Shown here: piece by piece, positions 11,044 to 22,066 of the stretch
How positions within the stretch are numbered: the first letter of the stretch is position 1
How the letters are laid out: each line of letters begins with the position of its first letter
Source: Loripinus fragilis
Taxonomy: Eukaryota > Mollusca > Bivalvia > Lucinida > Lucinidae
Assembly (NCBI GenBank): GCA_964019695.1
Contig: OZ026528.1
Location: 58,175,602 to 58,239,601 of the forward strand
Length of the DNA: 64,000 nt
Direction of reading: 5' to 3'
The notes under the pieces: model-generated
Told to the model about the DNA's origin: nothing
The model's input: the letters and a program-made list of their open reading frames with translations, nothing else
Databases searched by the model: none
Position numbers and translations under genes: made by a program

Positions 11044-11495
11044 GCATGTAATAAAACTTGGGCGAGGGGGCGGCGGTAACTACCTATATATGACATAGTA
11101 CGCATGTGTGGCCCGAATAGCCCCCTATTTTAGCGCCGCCAGGTATAGGATATGCCCCTTTTTTCTAAGAAAAAGTATATGACTGACCCAATTTTTCATC
11201 AATGTTATATGAATGGTCCCGTTTTTTGACACCCATGTTTGAAAATACTCATATTTTCACTTAGATATACAGCACAGAAACTTAAATTGTAATAGTTATT
11301 TGTAAACTTTGTTTACAAACAGCAAAGAGGGTACATGTATAAACAAATCAAAGAACAGTACATGAATATGTAAACATTTTGTTCAATCAAGTATATGAAT
11401 GGGTCAATTTTTGTAGGTTTTAAAAAACTGGCTCACACGCCCATACCAAAATTACCCCCAAGTTGACGCCCCCCCCCCCCCCCCATGTAATAAAA
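11044..11495. mobile_element. Insertion with 12-bp target duplication inside a family H relic
   Basis: The segment 11056-11483 is flanked on both sides by catgtaataaaa. Outside it, the left and right pieces join to give family H sequence (gttatataatggcatg ... atcaataaaccttagtggtt). The insert starts after a G-rich block and ends in a run of C; it has no open frame I recognise. Confidence 0.7.
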
Positions 11496-11739
11496 TCAAT
11501 AAACCTTAGTGGTTTACAGATTTAAGAACATAAGGTCGCTTATAAATTATCATACTGTATTTCACTAAAAATGAAACCCTGGCGGAATCACTCATTGACT
11601 GTTGAAGGCAAATCGTGGCACAGTTGCAGTTTTATTACGTTGCAAGTATGTGTTATTTCCTGATCATACTCACTAGTGTTAACGCTATTCATGAAACTAA
11701 AAATCTAGCAAAAATTATGTATTCTGTATATAAAGTATT

Positions 11740-11972
11740 GAACGTGACAAGAGAAAACCTGTCTTCTGGGTTTCTGACAAAGTGAGATTCAAATCAGCCT
11801 TCTCAGCTACAGAGACTAGCTGGAAAATTTCCCTTGTAGCAAGTCTTGATATGATATTTTCAAATAAGCAAATAGCAAAAGCGCTGATCAGACTGTGCGG
11901 ATGCGCAGGCTGGTATGCACCGTTGTTGTTGGCATACCCCCGAAGACAGAGTCTATCACTTCGTGTCCCATA
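11740..11972. mobile_element. MITE family N, copy 3
   Basis: Arms gagaaaacctgtcttctggg / ccgaagacagagtctatcac and the central gatcagactgtgcggatgcg. The termini are weak. Confidence 0.72.
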
Positions 11973-12728
11973 CTGTGAATACAGAAATATTTACCCTTAA
12001 AAGCCAAGAAAAAAATGCATCTGAAAATGTTGTCTGCTGAAGTCGGCTGCAAATTATTGTCTAACATTACTGACAAATTAAGAATAGAAGCAAACAGACT
12101 GCTCCTATCTGGGTCCACACCGTTTGAAATAGAGGCTTCTTAAACAGTTCAGAAGACGAGAAAAGCAGATGACTTTTGTTGCGATTGGCGCATTAAGGGT
12201 TAAAAAATGGACCTGGGACTTCATCTCACTAACCTCACAGAGAAGTTTAAATTTTAGCAAAAGTGCACTATCTAGTAGGTTCCAAATTTTTAATTGGAAT
12301 TAGTACTTATTTCAATCTATTGGAAAGGAAGTGATTATGACTAGAAAATCAACAATCATACACTGCAGACCATCCCATAGTACTGTGAGGAAAGCCAAAT
12401 TATCATAACACTGGCAGGAAATTCAGAACACAACAATTGTAAAGCCTGCAGGTTTTCCTTCCCAGGTGGCATGATTTCAAAACTAGGAAACACTATGTAG
12501 TGCAAAACAAAACAAGGAGCCAACAAAACACTCCCACTAACAATGGGTACAACAACAAACAATGGAAATACAACAGAATAACCATCACTTTAGAACGGAA
12601 AATAGCCAAAACCACCAGGGGTTGGGGGCTAGATTCATCATACTAGCGAAATCTTCAGCGTAGATTGTGCCGTTTTAAAACCACAAAATAAGTTTTGGAG
12701 TTTTATTTATGTAGAGTAGAAGACTTAC

Positions 12729-14182
12729 CCAGGATGACAATTGGTAACCAGCATAGTAGATCCGTTCCAGCAACCAGCATTAAATTTCGGGCAACCTTAA
12801 CATCATTCTTTCTGCCCTTGACGTTTTTAGTCAGATTCATATTGGATGCCTTCATCACTTCATGGTAAATAGTCCACTGACCATACATAATTAGGACTGT
12901 AGTTGCAAAATTAAACCCAATAAAGACAGACACTGCAAACTCCCATCCAGGAAATCTGTGTTTAGTTATAGGTAAAGCCAAACAAACACCAGATGTGGAA
13001 TAAAACTGATGTTCAAAGTATGGGGTGAAGATAACAGGAACTGTAGATACTATGATACCAACGAACCAAGAGACAGCAGTCAGAATATTTGCCCCTCTTT
13101 GCTTAATGCGGTACTCTCCAAATGGGTACTTAACAACAATGACTCTATCAAGTGTTATTAATCCAATGAAGATGATAGATGCCTCACTAGATAATGAAGC
13201 AAAGATACCAGCCAAATTACATAGAAAACTATTCTTCCATGAGTATGCGTGCATACTGTATTCACCACGGTAATCCATGTCAGCGATGGCGATTATAACA
13301 AGATATATGCCCATAAGGAAATCTGAAATAGCCAGATTTGTAACAAACATACCATATCCGAGTTTCAGTTTATCTCGCTGGTAAATCAAATGATACAGCA
13401 GTGAAAATGTATTACCCAATAAACCAAATAGCCCCACAACCCAAATAAATGATCGCAATATTTGGTTTCTCATTAAGTCAGAACAAGATGAAAACGCATC
13501 GCTATGTGGCAGGCAGTTTTCATCGGCTAGAAACTCAGGTTTGATGCAACATAAGGCAAAATCATTAGTTACAAGCATCTTAACATCTTCCACTCCCTGG
13601 AACATTTCAATAGATATAGTTTCAATCTTTGCTGTGCTTATAAATATTTCTTCAACATAAAGTCTTTCAAATGCATAGCTGTCAACATGTTTTATAATGG
13701 TCTCTGATATTTCGAGCCTCTCTAAATTCAGAGAGGCAAACGATGCCCTTGACAGTCGCTCTACATAGAGATTTCGGAGCTCAAGGACTGAAATAGACAA
13801 TAGGCCCATAAAAGCTTCTGACGAAATGGTCAACATGTGCAAATTTGCGTTGAGCTTGAATACTTTAAGGCGACCTAGATGGAGAAATAAATGTGTTTCA
13901 AGTATTTCTAAACGATTAAAACTGATATCAAGGATCAGTAAATTTCTCATACTATCAAAAAGGTCAGATCTAAGCTGATAAATTTCACAATCTGATAAGT
14001 TTAGATAAGTAAGATTCACTGCATAGTCGTCTTCAAAGGAGATATATGATAAGGCATTTGGTCTTCCACTGATGTCAAGCATTCTTGTAGATGAAGATAT
14101 ATTGATAGCAGAAGTTTGATTGTGGTAGTTTGGGTCAGTGCAGTCAACACTTAAACCAACACAGGAACAGCTCTCAGGACAC
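12729..14182 (-). CDS. Receptor exon 21: LRR domain, hinge and helices 1-6 of GRL101-like GPCR
   Basis: One 1,454-nt exon (484 codons), phase 2 in and 1 out. It opens with an LRR N-terminal cap, C-P-E-S-C-S-C ... V-D-C. About seven LRRs follow (residues ~45-205, for example L-T-Y-L-N-L-S and L-L-I-L-D-I-S-F-N-R-L). The hinge C-C-I-K-P ... F-S-S-C-S-D-L-M (~210-238) is typical of LGR/RXFP/GRL101 receptors. Helices lie near 245-268, 275-300, 320-346, 365-385, 412-435 and 463-484. Seen: G-N in helix 1, N-L-A-I-S-D in helix 2, L-D-R-V in place of D-R-Y, and C-W-L-P in helix 6. N-Q-T, N-I-S, N-L-T and N-L-S are N-glycosylation sites. The first ATG of this open frame lies in intron; the splice acceptor TTGTAG at 14183 is preferred. 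Confidence 0.96.
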
Positions 14183-14477
14183 CTACAATAAATGTAGCAC
14201 ATATCAATGAAACCCTCTCTTAAGTTGAACAATCAAGTGAAATGTGTTAAACATGAAACCTGTACAATTTTGCACCAGTTTTATATATCATAAATTTTGG
14301 TGATTGTGACAGCAGAATAGAACATGGGATTTTGTAAGAAGTGTTACCATTCAAATGTTGTTGGCTCATTCTAGTAAAGGGCTATTGGGATTTCCTCTGG
14401 AAGGGTGCAATTTTGGCAGGTACAAACATATGTAACATGGACTACAATGTACATCTTTTCAACATTATTTGACAGTT

Positions 14478-14640
14478 TTATAACTAAAGTCCGTTCAGAA
14501 ATTCTGTTGTAACGATTTTTTCGAAGTTGCTCTTTTATTTGTAATTTTAGGTCCTACATCACTATGAGAAAGTTGATCGTGTAGACCTCCCCTAATTTCT
14601 CCAACTGGTTCTCTACCAGTGCGAGCTTTTGGCTAAGCGC
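14478..14640 (-). repeat. Inverted-repeat partner of 16600-16740
   Basis: Reads tccgttcagaaattctgttg ... ttaggtcct ... cccctaat, the reverse complement of 16600-16740 at about 90% by eye. The two copies face each other across 2 kb of the same intron. Confidence 0.75.
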
Positions 14641-14732
14641 TGATATCTTGAGAAAAATCAAGAAATTTAGAAATGCGTCCACAGACTAAGTCCAGTTGAA
14701 GATGATTGCCACATAAAATACAATAATATTCA

Positions 14733-14792
14733 TTGACACGCTTCAAGACTCTTTGGTCTATTTAAAATACAACACACCCTTTACTCAAATAT
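14733..14792. repeat. Left copy of a 60-bp direct repeat
   Basis: ttgacacgcttcaagactct and the next 40 bases recur at 15001-15063 with one mismatch. The pair brackets MITE Y. Confidence 0.9.
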
Positions 14793-14999
14793 TAATTCTA
14801 ATGCACTTGTTTTTGTAACGCTACTTCAGATTGGATAACGTTAAAAATTTGCGGCATTATGCGGCTTGCAACGTTCCTATTTGAGACAAAACTGAATAAG
14901 TGCATTAGAATGGGGATAACCATATTCAAATTTTCATTTGGGGAGGTATATCCGACGATATACCTCCCCAAATGAAAATTTTGAATACAGTTATCCCCT
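14793..14999. mobile_element. MITE family Y, copy 1
   Basis: Begins ttctaatgcact and ends near agttatcccct. It contains a near-perfect long hairpin at 14926-14986 (arm caaattttcatttggggagg then tatat). The same blocks occur at 55010-55440. Confidence 0.75.
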
Positions 15000-15000
15000 A

Positions 15001-15063
15001 ATTGACACGCTTCAAGACTCTTTGGTCTATTTAAAATACAACACACCCTTTACTCGAATATTA
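15001..15063. repeat. Right copy of the 60-bp direct repeat
   Basis: Nearly identical to 14733-14792 (one a/g difference near the end). Confidence 0.9.
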
Positions 15064-15128
15064 AGTGATTTGGAGGACGGGTAAGCTAATGAAGAATCTT
15101 ACTGTTCCACATCTACATCTATACCCTT

Positions 15129-15374
15129 AAATGGGCCGCATCGCGAGAAAACCTGTCTTCGGGGTTTCCGACAAAGCGAGTTTCAAACCAGTCTCCTCAG
15201 CTGCAGAGACTAGCTAGAAAAATGAAATTTCACCTGTAGCAAGTTTACATATGGTACTTTCCAAAAAGCGAATAGCACAGGCGCTGATCAGTCTGCGCGG
15301 ATGCGCAGGCTGGTCGGCGCCTGTGTTGTTCGCAAACCCCCGAAGACAGGTTTTCTCGCGTTGCGGCCCAAATA
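15129..15374. mobile_element. MITE family N, copy 4 (well preserved)
   Basis: Termini aaatgggccgca ... tgcggcccaaata, arms cgcgagaaaacctgtcttcg / gaagacaggttttctcgcg. The centre is tctgcgcggatgcgcaggct. One of the least mutated copies. Confidence 0.88.
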
Positions 15375-16599
15375 CTACCTATTACATGTAAGTGCAAGTA
15401 GCGAAGGTGTTGAGATCTACAATTGTAATATTAAGTTCTCAATTCTAGGCGCGTCCTTCACAGGCATTGTCAAGAATACTCATGTTCTGAGCCACCGCTG
15501 TTACATCACATATGCTGGAGCTGCTTCCATGTACATGTACACTTGTAAACATTCATGTGTTATGCATTTGCTCTTTTCATCCCCCCCACACACTGCACTT
15601 GGGATTGGGAATAACAATAATTGTGACGTTTCCACTGCAAAGCTCGGATATATGCCCTGCACTTAGGGGACATTTTAAACGTTGAACTCCTGGTACATAT
15701 AACGGTCTCCGCCCATCAACACATGCCCAGGAATACCTCTGTTTTGGTGGGCTCAAAGCCTGACATATCCAAAGCACTGCCGACACTGACAAGAGTCTCT
15801 ATATGCCACTGCTATCACAGGTCCCAAGAGACTATGGTTGCATTTCTCAAATACAGATTGAACATATCCAAAATTGATGTCTCATTTGAACTGCTTCAGT
15901 TGCCATTGTTACAAAAAATATTTTGGTCATCAAATGCATTGACCTGTTTTTTATTACTTTTTTGGCTAATGCACAATATGGAGCTGTACTGTGGGCGGAC
16001 AGACAGACAGACAGGCAGAGGGATGGAGAGTAAACCTTATAGAGAGTTGACGTTAAAGTATCATCGTTTCACCTGTCGAGAATAAAATGTATTTAATAAC
16101 TTTCTTGTTTTCTTAGTTTAAATCTTTGTTCATGACTTATGTGCATAGATTTTAGACGACGGTTTGCTAAGCTTATATGATCGGTATGGCATTCTACTGA
16201 TTTTTCTTTACAAACAACATGGGGGGAGGGGTGGGGGGTAAAAAGCTTGATGCTTTTCTTTTATATCCATTTATTCTTTCTCTGTTTCCTTCAGATGCTT
16301 GAACATGATTGAAATATTGTTCACAGAGCCGTTTTATATACGACTGACTCGGACACTGAAATATTGCAATCACGGTCATTTTTCTGGATATGCGGTGTGT
16401 AGTCACACTGAATGATTTCCCATGAACTTCTCCACCAATGAAATGGCCACTCCCAAATATTATAATGAAACTGTTGGTGTTTCCATATTTGTTCATGAAG
16501 GGCGTTTCGCGGATGTCAAATTGTCTTAGTCTGTGGATGCGTTTCTCAATTTCATGATTTTTCCCAAGATATCAGGGCTTTACCAGGCCCTCGCACATG

Positions 16600-16740
16600 C
16601 ACAGGACCTGCTGGAGACATTAGGGGAGGTCTGCACCAGTAACTTTCTCATAGTGATGAAGGACCTAAAATTACGAATAAAAGCAGCAACTTCGAAAAAC
16701 CGTTACAACAGAATTTCTGAACGGAGTTTAATGGCATTTC
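16600..16740 (+). repeat. Inverted-repeat partner of 14478-14640
   Basis: Contains attaggggaggtctgcacca ... aacagaatttctgaacggag. No protein family is recognised in the open frames on either strand. Confidence 0.75.
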
Positions 16741-17292
16741 TCCAAAACTGGCAAGATTGATTTGTTGATGCTTAACGACGCATCAATCTTTGTGGTCATT
16801 AGTGTCAGAGGGTATAAAATTAAAGGTGGTTTGTGTTGGGAGAGTAAACATATGTGTAATTTGACGTTTAATGTTCAGCATTAAGATTCGAAGATAACAA
16901 ATAGGAAAGAATGACTCTACCACTATCCTGCTGCGCTCTTCAGCTCAATTATTTGATCAGCGATAGTTAGAAGTGCCATGTAGTTTAAATTATAATTTGG
17001 ATATACTGGTCACAGAGAAACTAGCGTACTAATGATCGTTTTCAAAAAAATCCCAAAAATATGATCTTGATGCTCAAACGAAAAGATCATTTAGATGTTC
17101 TTTTCAAGCACACAGAGTACATTTTGATAGGAAAATACGGAAACATATATTTTATGGGGTGAGATGGAGGTGAGGTATATTTTAATAAATGACTGACTCC
17201 CCTGAATTCAAACTATGACAATTAGAAGTAAAACCTTGGTCAGGGGATTTTATTTAATGAGATTTGACTCCGATTCCTGAGAATATACTCAC

Positions 17293-17416
17293 TTAAAATC
17301 ACACAATCGTTCATCATCTCCATCAGGGCACTGTTTCCTACTATCGCAGATGTAGAGTGAAGGAAGGCATATACTTGATTGTGAACAGTGAAATTGAAAA
17401 ACACATGTACGTATGT
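17293..17416 (-). CDS. Receptor exon 20: LDLa repeat 6, next to the LRR exon
   Basis: 124 nt, acceptor ATTTCAG, donor GTGAGT, phase 1 in and 2 out. T-C-V-F-Q-F-H-C, S-S-I-C-L, Y-I-C-D-S-R-K-Q-C and P-D-G-D-D-E-R-L-C form a complete repeat. It exits in phase 2, unlike the other LDLa exons, because it joins the LRR exon, which enters in phase 2. In relaxin receptors (RXFP1/2) the LDLa next to the LRRs is needed for signalling; whether this one acts likewise is inference. Confidence 0.94.
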
Positions 17417-18391
17417 CTGAAATGTATTAATAAAAGAGACATTAGCAAAGCAATGTCCCACAAAATCCATCTGTACATCATCTGCACGTTACAAACACAA
17501 ACTTACCCAATAAGACTACAAAAGTGGACCACTAATGGACCCATGTAAAACATCATTTAAATGGCATTTCCTATGTTGGCCACTTATGGTGACTGGGCAG
17601 TCAATCATTTACATATAAATTTATCTGAACTACGAATAAACAAACAAAAAATAATACTCCTTATATGTTTAACTTCTAAATTGCTCTAGATAACCTAATT
17701 GACCTAGCGTTGGTGTGACTTGTGCACCTAGGCAATCCTCAGATCAGCTAGAGCATCTGTCCAAGGTTATACAGCTTTTGCAGTATCCCACATGAAGAAA
17801 TTTCAAGTAATAAGCTACCTGTTGAATGTGAAATGGAGACTCAGAACTGAAAATATTGATGTAAATTTGACTTTAAAAGGGTATCTTTTGGAAGCAAAGA
17901 CTACACCAAAGAACTGAAACTAGAGTGTGCATATATCCTGGGCAAGACTAGCTAGGTTTTGCCATTTAGGCTTCATCAGTGACCCTCTTATACTTTCAAA
18001 GTTCCACAATGAAACCCATGATCCCAAAGGACAAGAAATTTAAATCTACACTATAGTGAAGGGCAGGGAGACGTTAAGTCTGATCAGAGTCTGAAATGGA
18101 GTTTCAGGTCTAATAATTGGTATGGTCATTTATTAGTTTGATTTATTATGCTGCTTTTCAAACCATCAGTGATAAAAAAAAACTGTTAATTCCTGTTACA
18201 TTGGTCTTTAATGTTTTAAACGTTTGTATAATGCTGTATTCCTCCACTTGGTTTGACACAATATAATGGGGCATTCAATTTGAGTATATTATGTTTGCAG
18301 TGGTCCCCATGATGGGGATTTCAGTATACAGACAATTGAAGAGTTACATTATAGCTAGGATTTTACATATCAAATGATCCTTTATGTGCAT

Positions 18392-18433
<42 letters not shown>

Positions 18434-18754
18434 TTTATTGTGTATTCATTGTGTTTATTTTTGAAATACAGGTTGGTACTACCAAACAATCTCGTATAAT
18501 ATATGAAACTCACAGATAATCATTATCGACCAAACATACACACTACAAGCTGAAGAAAAGAGAATGTTGTTTATGATGTAGAAGCTGTCTAAGATTAAAT
18601 GTTGTGTTTTGATATTTTTTATCATTGGATTTCATATAAACAACTTCCATGCTCTATATGTACTTAATTACAATCTATAGTTAACAAAACAAAACTTTCT
18701 GGGCTTGAGCATGATATCTTAAGTGTATGCTTATTCTTGTAGCATTATACCTAC
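17417..18754. other. Intron 19 of the receptor (1.3 kb)
   Basis: Between LDLa 5 and LDLa 6. Apart from the (AT)n tract I see no recognisable element. Confidence 0.75.
18391..18430. repeat. (AT)n microsatellite
   Basis: About 20 uninterrupted TA/AT dinucleotides; likely length-variable. Confidence 0.97.
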
Positions 18755-18871
18755 CACATTCCTCTTCATCCTCACCATCTGCACACTGAGCAATACCATC
18801 ACACACATATTGAGTATCTAAACAGAAACTTTGCTGACATTTGAAATAGTTTGCTGGACATTCAAACGTTT
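18755..18871 (-). CDS. Receptor exon 19: LDLa repeat 5
   Basis: 117 nt, acceptor ATTTCAG, donor GTAGGT, phase 1 in and out. E-C-P-A-N-Y-F-K-C, S-F-C-L, Y-V-C-D-G-I-A-Q-C and A-D-G-E-D-E-E-E-C make a complete class A repeat with all six cysteines and the calcium-binding acids. Its length equals exon 14. Confidence 0.95.
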
Positions 18872-19334
18872 CTGAAATCATATTGGTCAAGTTTCAGACA
18901 TGAAACCATTAACAGGGACATCAATTTTCATAGTCAATGTACATAAAATAAACGATGAATGCAAAATCAAAAGCTGATGAAGAATAAGAAAAAATGTTTA
19001 ACAATGCACAAGTATAAATCTAAACTTTTCTTGCACATTAACAAGTTTATATATATCAGAACCATCAATCAGTGATAAGCTTGTACTAGAACCAGAATTA
19101 CTTCACATATTATAATTTCACTTAAAACTAATATATAAACCAGAGTTTTTACTCTTGTTCTGTGATTACTAAGCTCTAACAACTCCTTAATTCAATGATG
19201 AGCTTAGAGCTTAAGTTTGAACCACACACAAGTAGTATATGAGTATATGTTTTAATTTGTTTTGAGATAATACTTTGAACGTGTTCCTTTTTCACATGAT
19301 GACATTGCTGTGGACCTTGATTTTGTGGTAACCT

Positions 19335-19680
19335 TATATAGAGGTTCTTACATGAGTGCTCATGTTCTATTGAATTTATTAAACAAGCTGCGTGAAAGCG
19401 ATAAAATGTGAGTATAACCTAGAATGTTATCACTTTTCGCAACAAGTTTAATATATTCAATAATTCAGGAGCACAAATATAAGATTCTAGTGATCATACG
19501 ACGTTAAAATTGTTTTTAATTTGCATTTGTGGTGTGTAAAAGTCAAGAATCTGCCATATATATACGCTATGTTTTATTGGCGTCAAAACGCTACCAAAAT
19601 CGGTAAACCATTAGTGGCTAATCGATTTTAATGCATGGCCTTATTTCACTCTCAGACGTGAAGTCATAAGATAAATTCAG
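19335..19680 (+). mobile_element. Family H element, copy 2
   Basis: tatatagaggttcttacatg at the head; tttattaaacaagctgcg and cgcaacaagtttaatatatt as inner arms; tggcttatttcac...gacgtgaagtcata at the tail. Confidence 0.78.
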
Positions 19681-19774
19681 ATATTACTACAACAAATTAA
19701 TATGTCATACTATCGCTGTTAGCTATTTCATTGTGCAGCTTATGATTGAAAGGTAACATAGTAATGAAACTTAC

Positions 19775-19909
19775 GACAATTCTGGAGGTGTTCAAGCGAA
19801 CGACAGCCAATTATATGGTCATATTCATCCAATCTGTACAGACATCTGTTTTCAATAGAAGTCGTAAAACCATAGCCACATGCGAGCCCAGGGCTTTCTG
19901 CTTTGAAAT
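19775..19909 (-). CDS. Receptor exon 18: five-cysteine module before LDLa 5
   Basis: 135 nt, acceptor TTTGCAG, donor GTAAGT, phase 1 in and out. L-A-C-G-Y-G-F, N-R-C-L-Y-R-L-D-E-Y, I-G-C-R-S-L-E-H-L-Q-N-C. It has the size and phase of an LDLa exon but lacks C-D-G and the D-x-S-D-E calcium end. It is either a degenerate LDLa or a separate small module. The G-C-R-x-x-x-H-L-x-x-C ending looks specific to GRL101-like receptors (from memory, unverified). Confidence 0.87.
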
Positions 19910-20794
19910 CTGCAAAATAACAAGTAAGTACCTTACTCTTCCAAAATAACGACTCTGCGTTTTATAGCCCCTCTAAACTCTAGTGGCTATGTTTACAATT
20001 TTGATTTTAAACATTGAAAGCAAACATTTTGGCGGCATAGTCAGAAGGCAGGTTTGGCTATTTAGAAAACAGTTCATCACCAGCATGGATAGCTCAATAA
20101 AAAATGATGCCACCATCGAATTATCCATTCTTTTCCCATCATGTCCTAGTTCAAATTTCACCAATACATTCATTTCTTTTCATCATTTTTATTGTATAAC
20201 TTGTCATGCGTATCATTTAATCATGTTTGGACAACAGTTTTAACTTTTTTGCAAAGAGTTACTTAAATAGGACATTAGCAAACACAAAGACCGATATGAG
20301 TTGCCACGGAATGCATTATCTCATCAGGGTATGGATGATTAAAGAGTTGGTTATAAATTATAATCAAACAATATATAGTATCAATAATAAAAAAATGAAC
20401 ACAATTGAAACAAAGTGAGGTGACAGGGTTCGACACTCGCAACCCCCGTGGCAGTATAAAAGTGATTTATCCACTATATACTACGAATCTTCTTGCAATA
20501 GCAATATGTATATTACATTTTAAATACAATACAATACATATATGGTTCTAAAAATAGTAAGTTAAAATAACTTTGTTATTGATCAATATTATTGTAAATA
20601 TAGAATGTCAACAAGGCCAGAATAACGCTGTGGAACTATAGTACATGTAGATATTTCCCAAAGCCAAAAAATAATTTATGATGTACAACTGCAATAAATG
20701 TATAAAATATAAAACCAGTGCAATTTTGCACAAGTTTTATATTTTGTAAATATTCTGCCATCATAACAGCTAAATTAGATTAATCACATTTATG

Positions 20795-21010
20795 TTTTAA
20801 CCCTTGAAGCGCCAATCACAACTGCAGCAGACGCCAAATTTTGCAGCATCTTTCCAAATATTTGGAAAAAATAAGGTATGATATTTTATGAGAATCATCT
20901 GCCAGCTGACAAATCTCATGAACTATCATACCTTATTTGATATTTTTGAAAAAGTAGCGAAATTTGAAATTGTCGCGTGCTGCAAATAATAGGTGGCGCT
21001 TTGAATAGGG
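20795..21010. mobile_element. Palindromic MITE with long central hairpin
   Basis: Outer arms ttgaagcgccaatca / ggtggcgctttgaa enclose aaataaggtatgatatttta and its complement atcataccttatttgatatt. Confidence 0.75.
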
Positions 21011-21323
21011 AAGCAGGATTATCAGTAACATCAAAGGTTGCTCGCAGTGGAAATAGGTAGTACAGTTATCCAGTTTTCTAAGTTTCCAAGTTATATGCCC
21101 CCCCCCCACCTTTCTTAGCAAACAGGCGTATAATGTGCCGCTGGCAGAGCTTTTGTTGTTTACATCGCAAATAATAATAAATAAAAATTGCCATCAAATA
21201 TAAGCGGTTTACAGTACTTGCCTGTTATGTTAGTGTGCCATGTGCTTTTATGCTATAAGTTTGTCTGTTCCCTGTGATTGTGGCATTTACTGGTCATATT
21301 TTCGTATTAAGTATCATTCAATT

Positions 21324-21520
21324 GGGGAGTGCAGTGGCTCAGTGGTAGAGTGCTTGACTGGAGACTGAGGGGCTGCAGGTTTGAGCCACACCCATGTCAA
21401 TGCGTTGTATTCTTGAGCAAGACATATTAATCCTAGCTAATTACATGTTTAACTCAGGAAGACCCATTCCCACATAACTGAAAGATCCTGGATGGGACAT
21501 AAATAATCAAATAAAACAAA
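21324..21520 (+). mobile_element. SINE-A copy 4
   Basis: A box tggctcagtggtagagtgct is intact; the B box ggtttgagcc has one change. The tail ends aataatcaaataaaacaaa. Confidence 0.85.
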
Positions 21521-21580
21521 AATCATTCAATTGAGGGAGAGAGAGAGAGTATATTAAGACAATATGATATGCTACTCTAC

Positions 21581-21756
21581 CTGTATAGCAGACTATGGGG
21601 TTGACTTTCAACATAAGTTGATTCACATCAAAGACATGATCGTTCCTTAGTGTGAGCTGTTCAAAGTATCCATAGGAAGTGCTTCTTGTTACTTCGAAAT
21701 GAAATTGATCACTTAACTCCTGTTTGTACATCTTTCCGTCACAATTTTGAAGAATA
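21581..21756 (-). CDS. Receptor exon 17: continuation of cysteine-rich segment
   Basis: 176 nt, acceptor GTTTTAG, donor GTAGAG, phase 2 in and 1 out, matching exons 16 and 18. It encodes I-L-Q-N-C-D-G-K-M-Y, then F-H-F-E-V-T-R-S, Y-F-E-Q-L-T-L-R and P-I-V-C-Y-T-G. The alternating hydrophobic pattern suggests beta strands. No family is recognised from these residues alone. Confidence 0.86.
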
Positions 21757-21799
21757 CTAAAACACAAAATACTTCAAACAACTACCTTTAAACCTCAGC

Positions 21800-22066
21800 A
21801 TATTTATCATATGACACCCCATCTGGAAGTGAAATAACGCATGCCATAAAATCGATAAACAAATATTGGTTTACATATTTTCAGGAAACGTTATGACGTC
21901 CATAAAAACGTTGCATACATAATGACAAATTTCATGGCAAAAATGAGATTTCAAAGCAATCTCAATGTCATATGATAAATAGAATCTAATATTCGTGCTC
22001 TTGTATTATTAAATTTATTAAACTCGTTGGGGAAAAAGGACAAAACGCTCCGCAAGCCTGTTGTTG
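21800..22066 (-). mobile_element. Family H element, copy 3, first part
   Basis: Starts tatttatcatatgacacccc and runs to gctccgcaagcctgttgtt, where element X interrupts it. The remaining part resumes at 23912. Confidence 0.8.

Larger units (their letters stand above)
10517..12728. other. Intron 21 of the receptor (2.2 kb)
   Basis: Splits helix 6 from helix 7. It holds MITE M5, the insertion at 11044-11495 and MITE N3. From 12150 to 12700 I see nothing recognisable. Confidence 0.8.
14183..17292. other. Intron 20 of the receptor (3.1 kb)
   Basis: Between LDLa 6 and the LRR exon. It contains the 60-bp direct repeats with MITE Y, MITE N4 and an inverted repeat pair. At 15375-16600 I see open frames but no family; a run of gacagaca occurs near 15998. 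Confidence 0.75.

Noticed and set aside
13025..13273. 82-residue plus-strand open frame
   Set aside because: It is the antisense shadow of the receptor's transmembrane exon.
16194..16760. Open frames of 100 (minus) and 75 (plus) residues
   Set aside because: I recognise no family, and part of the region is an inverted repeat of 14478-14640 where the frame is not kept.
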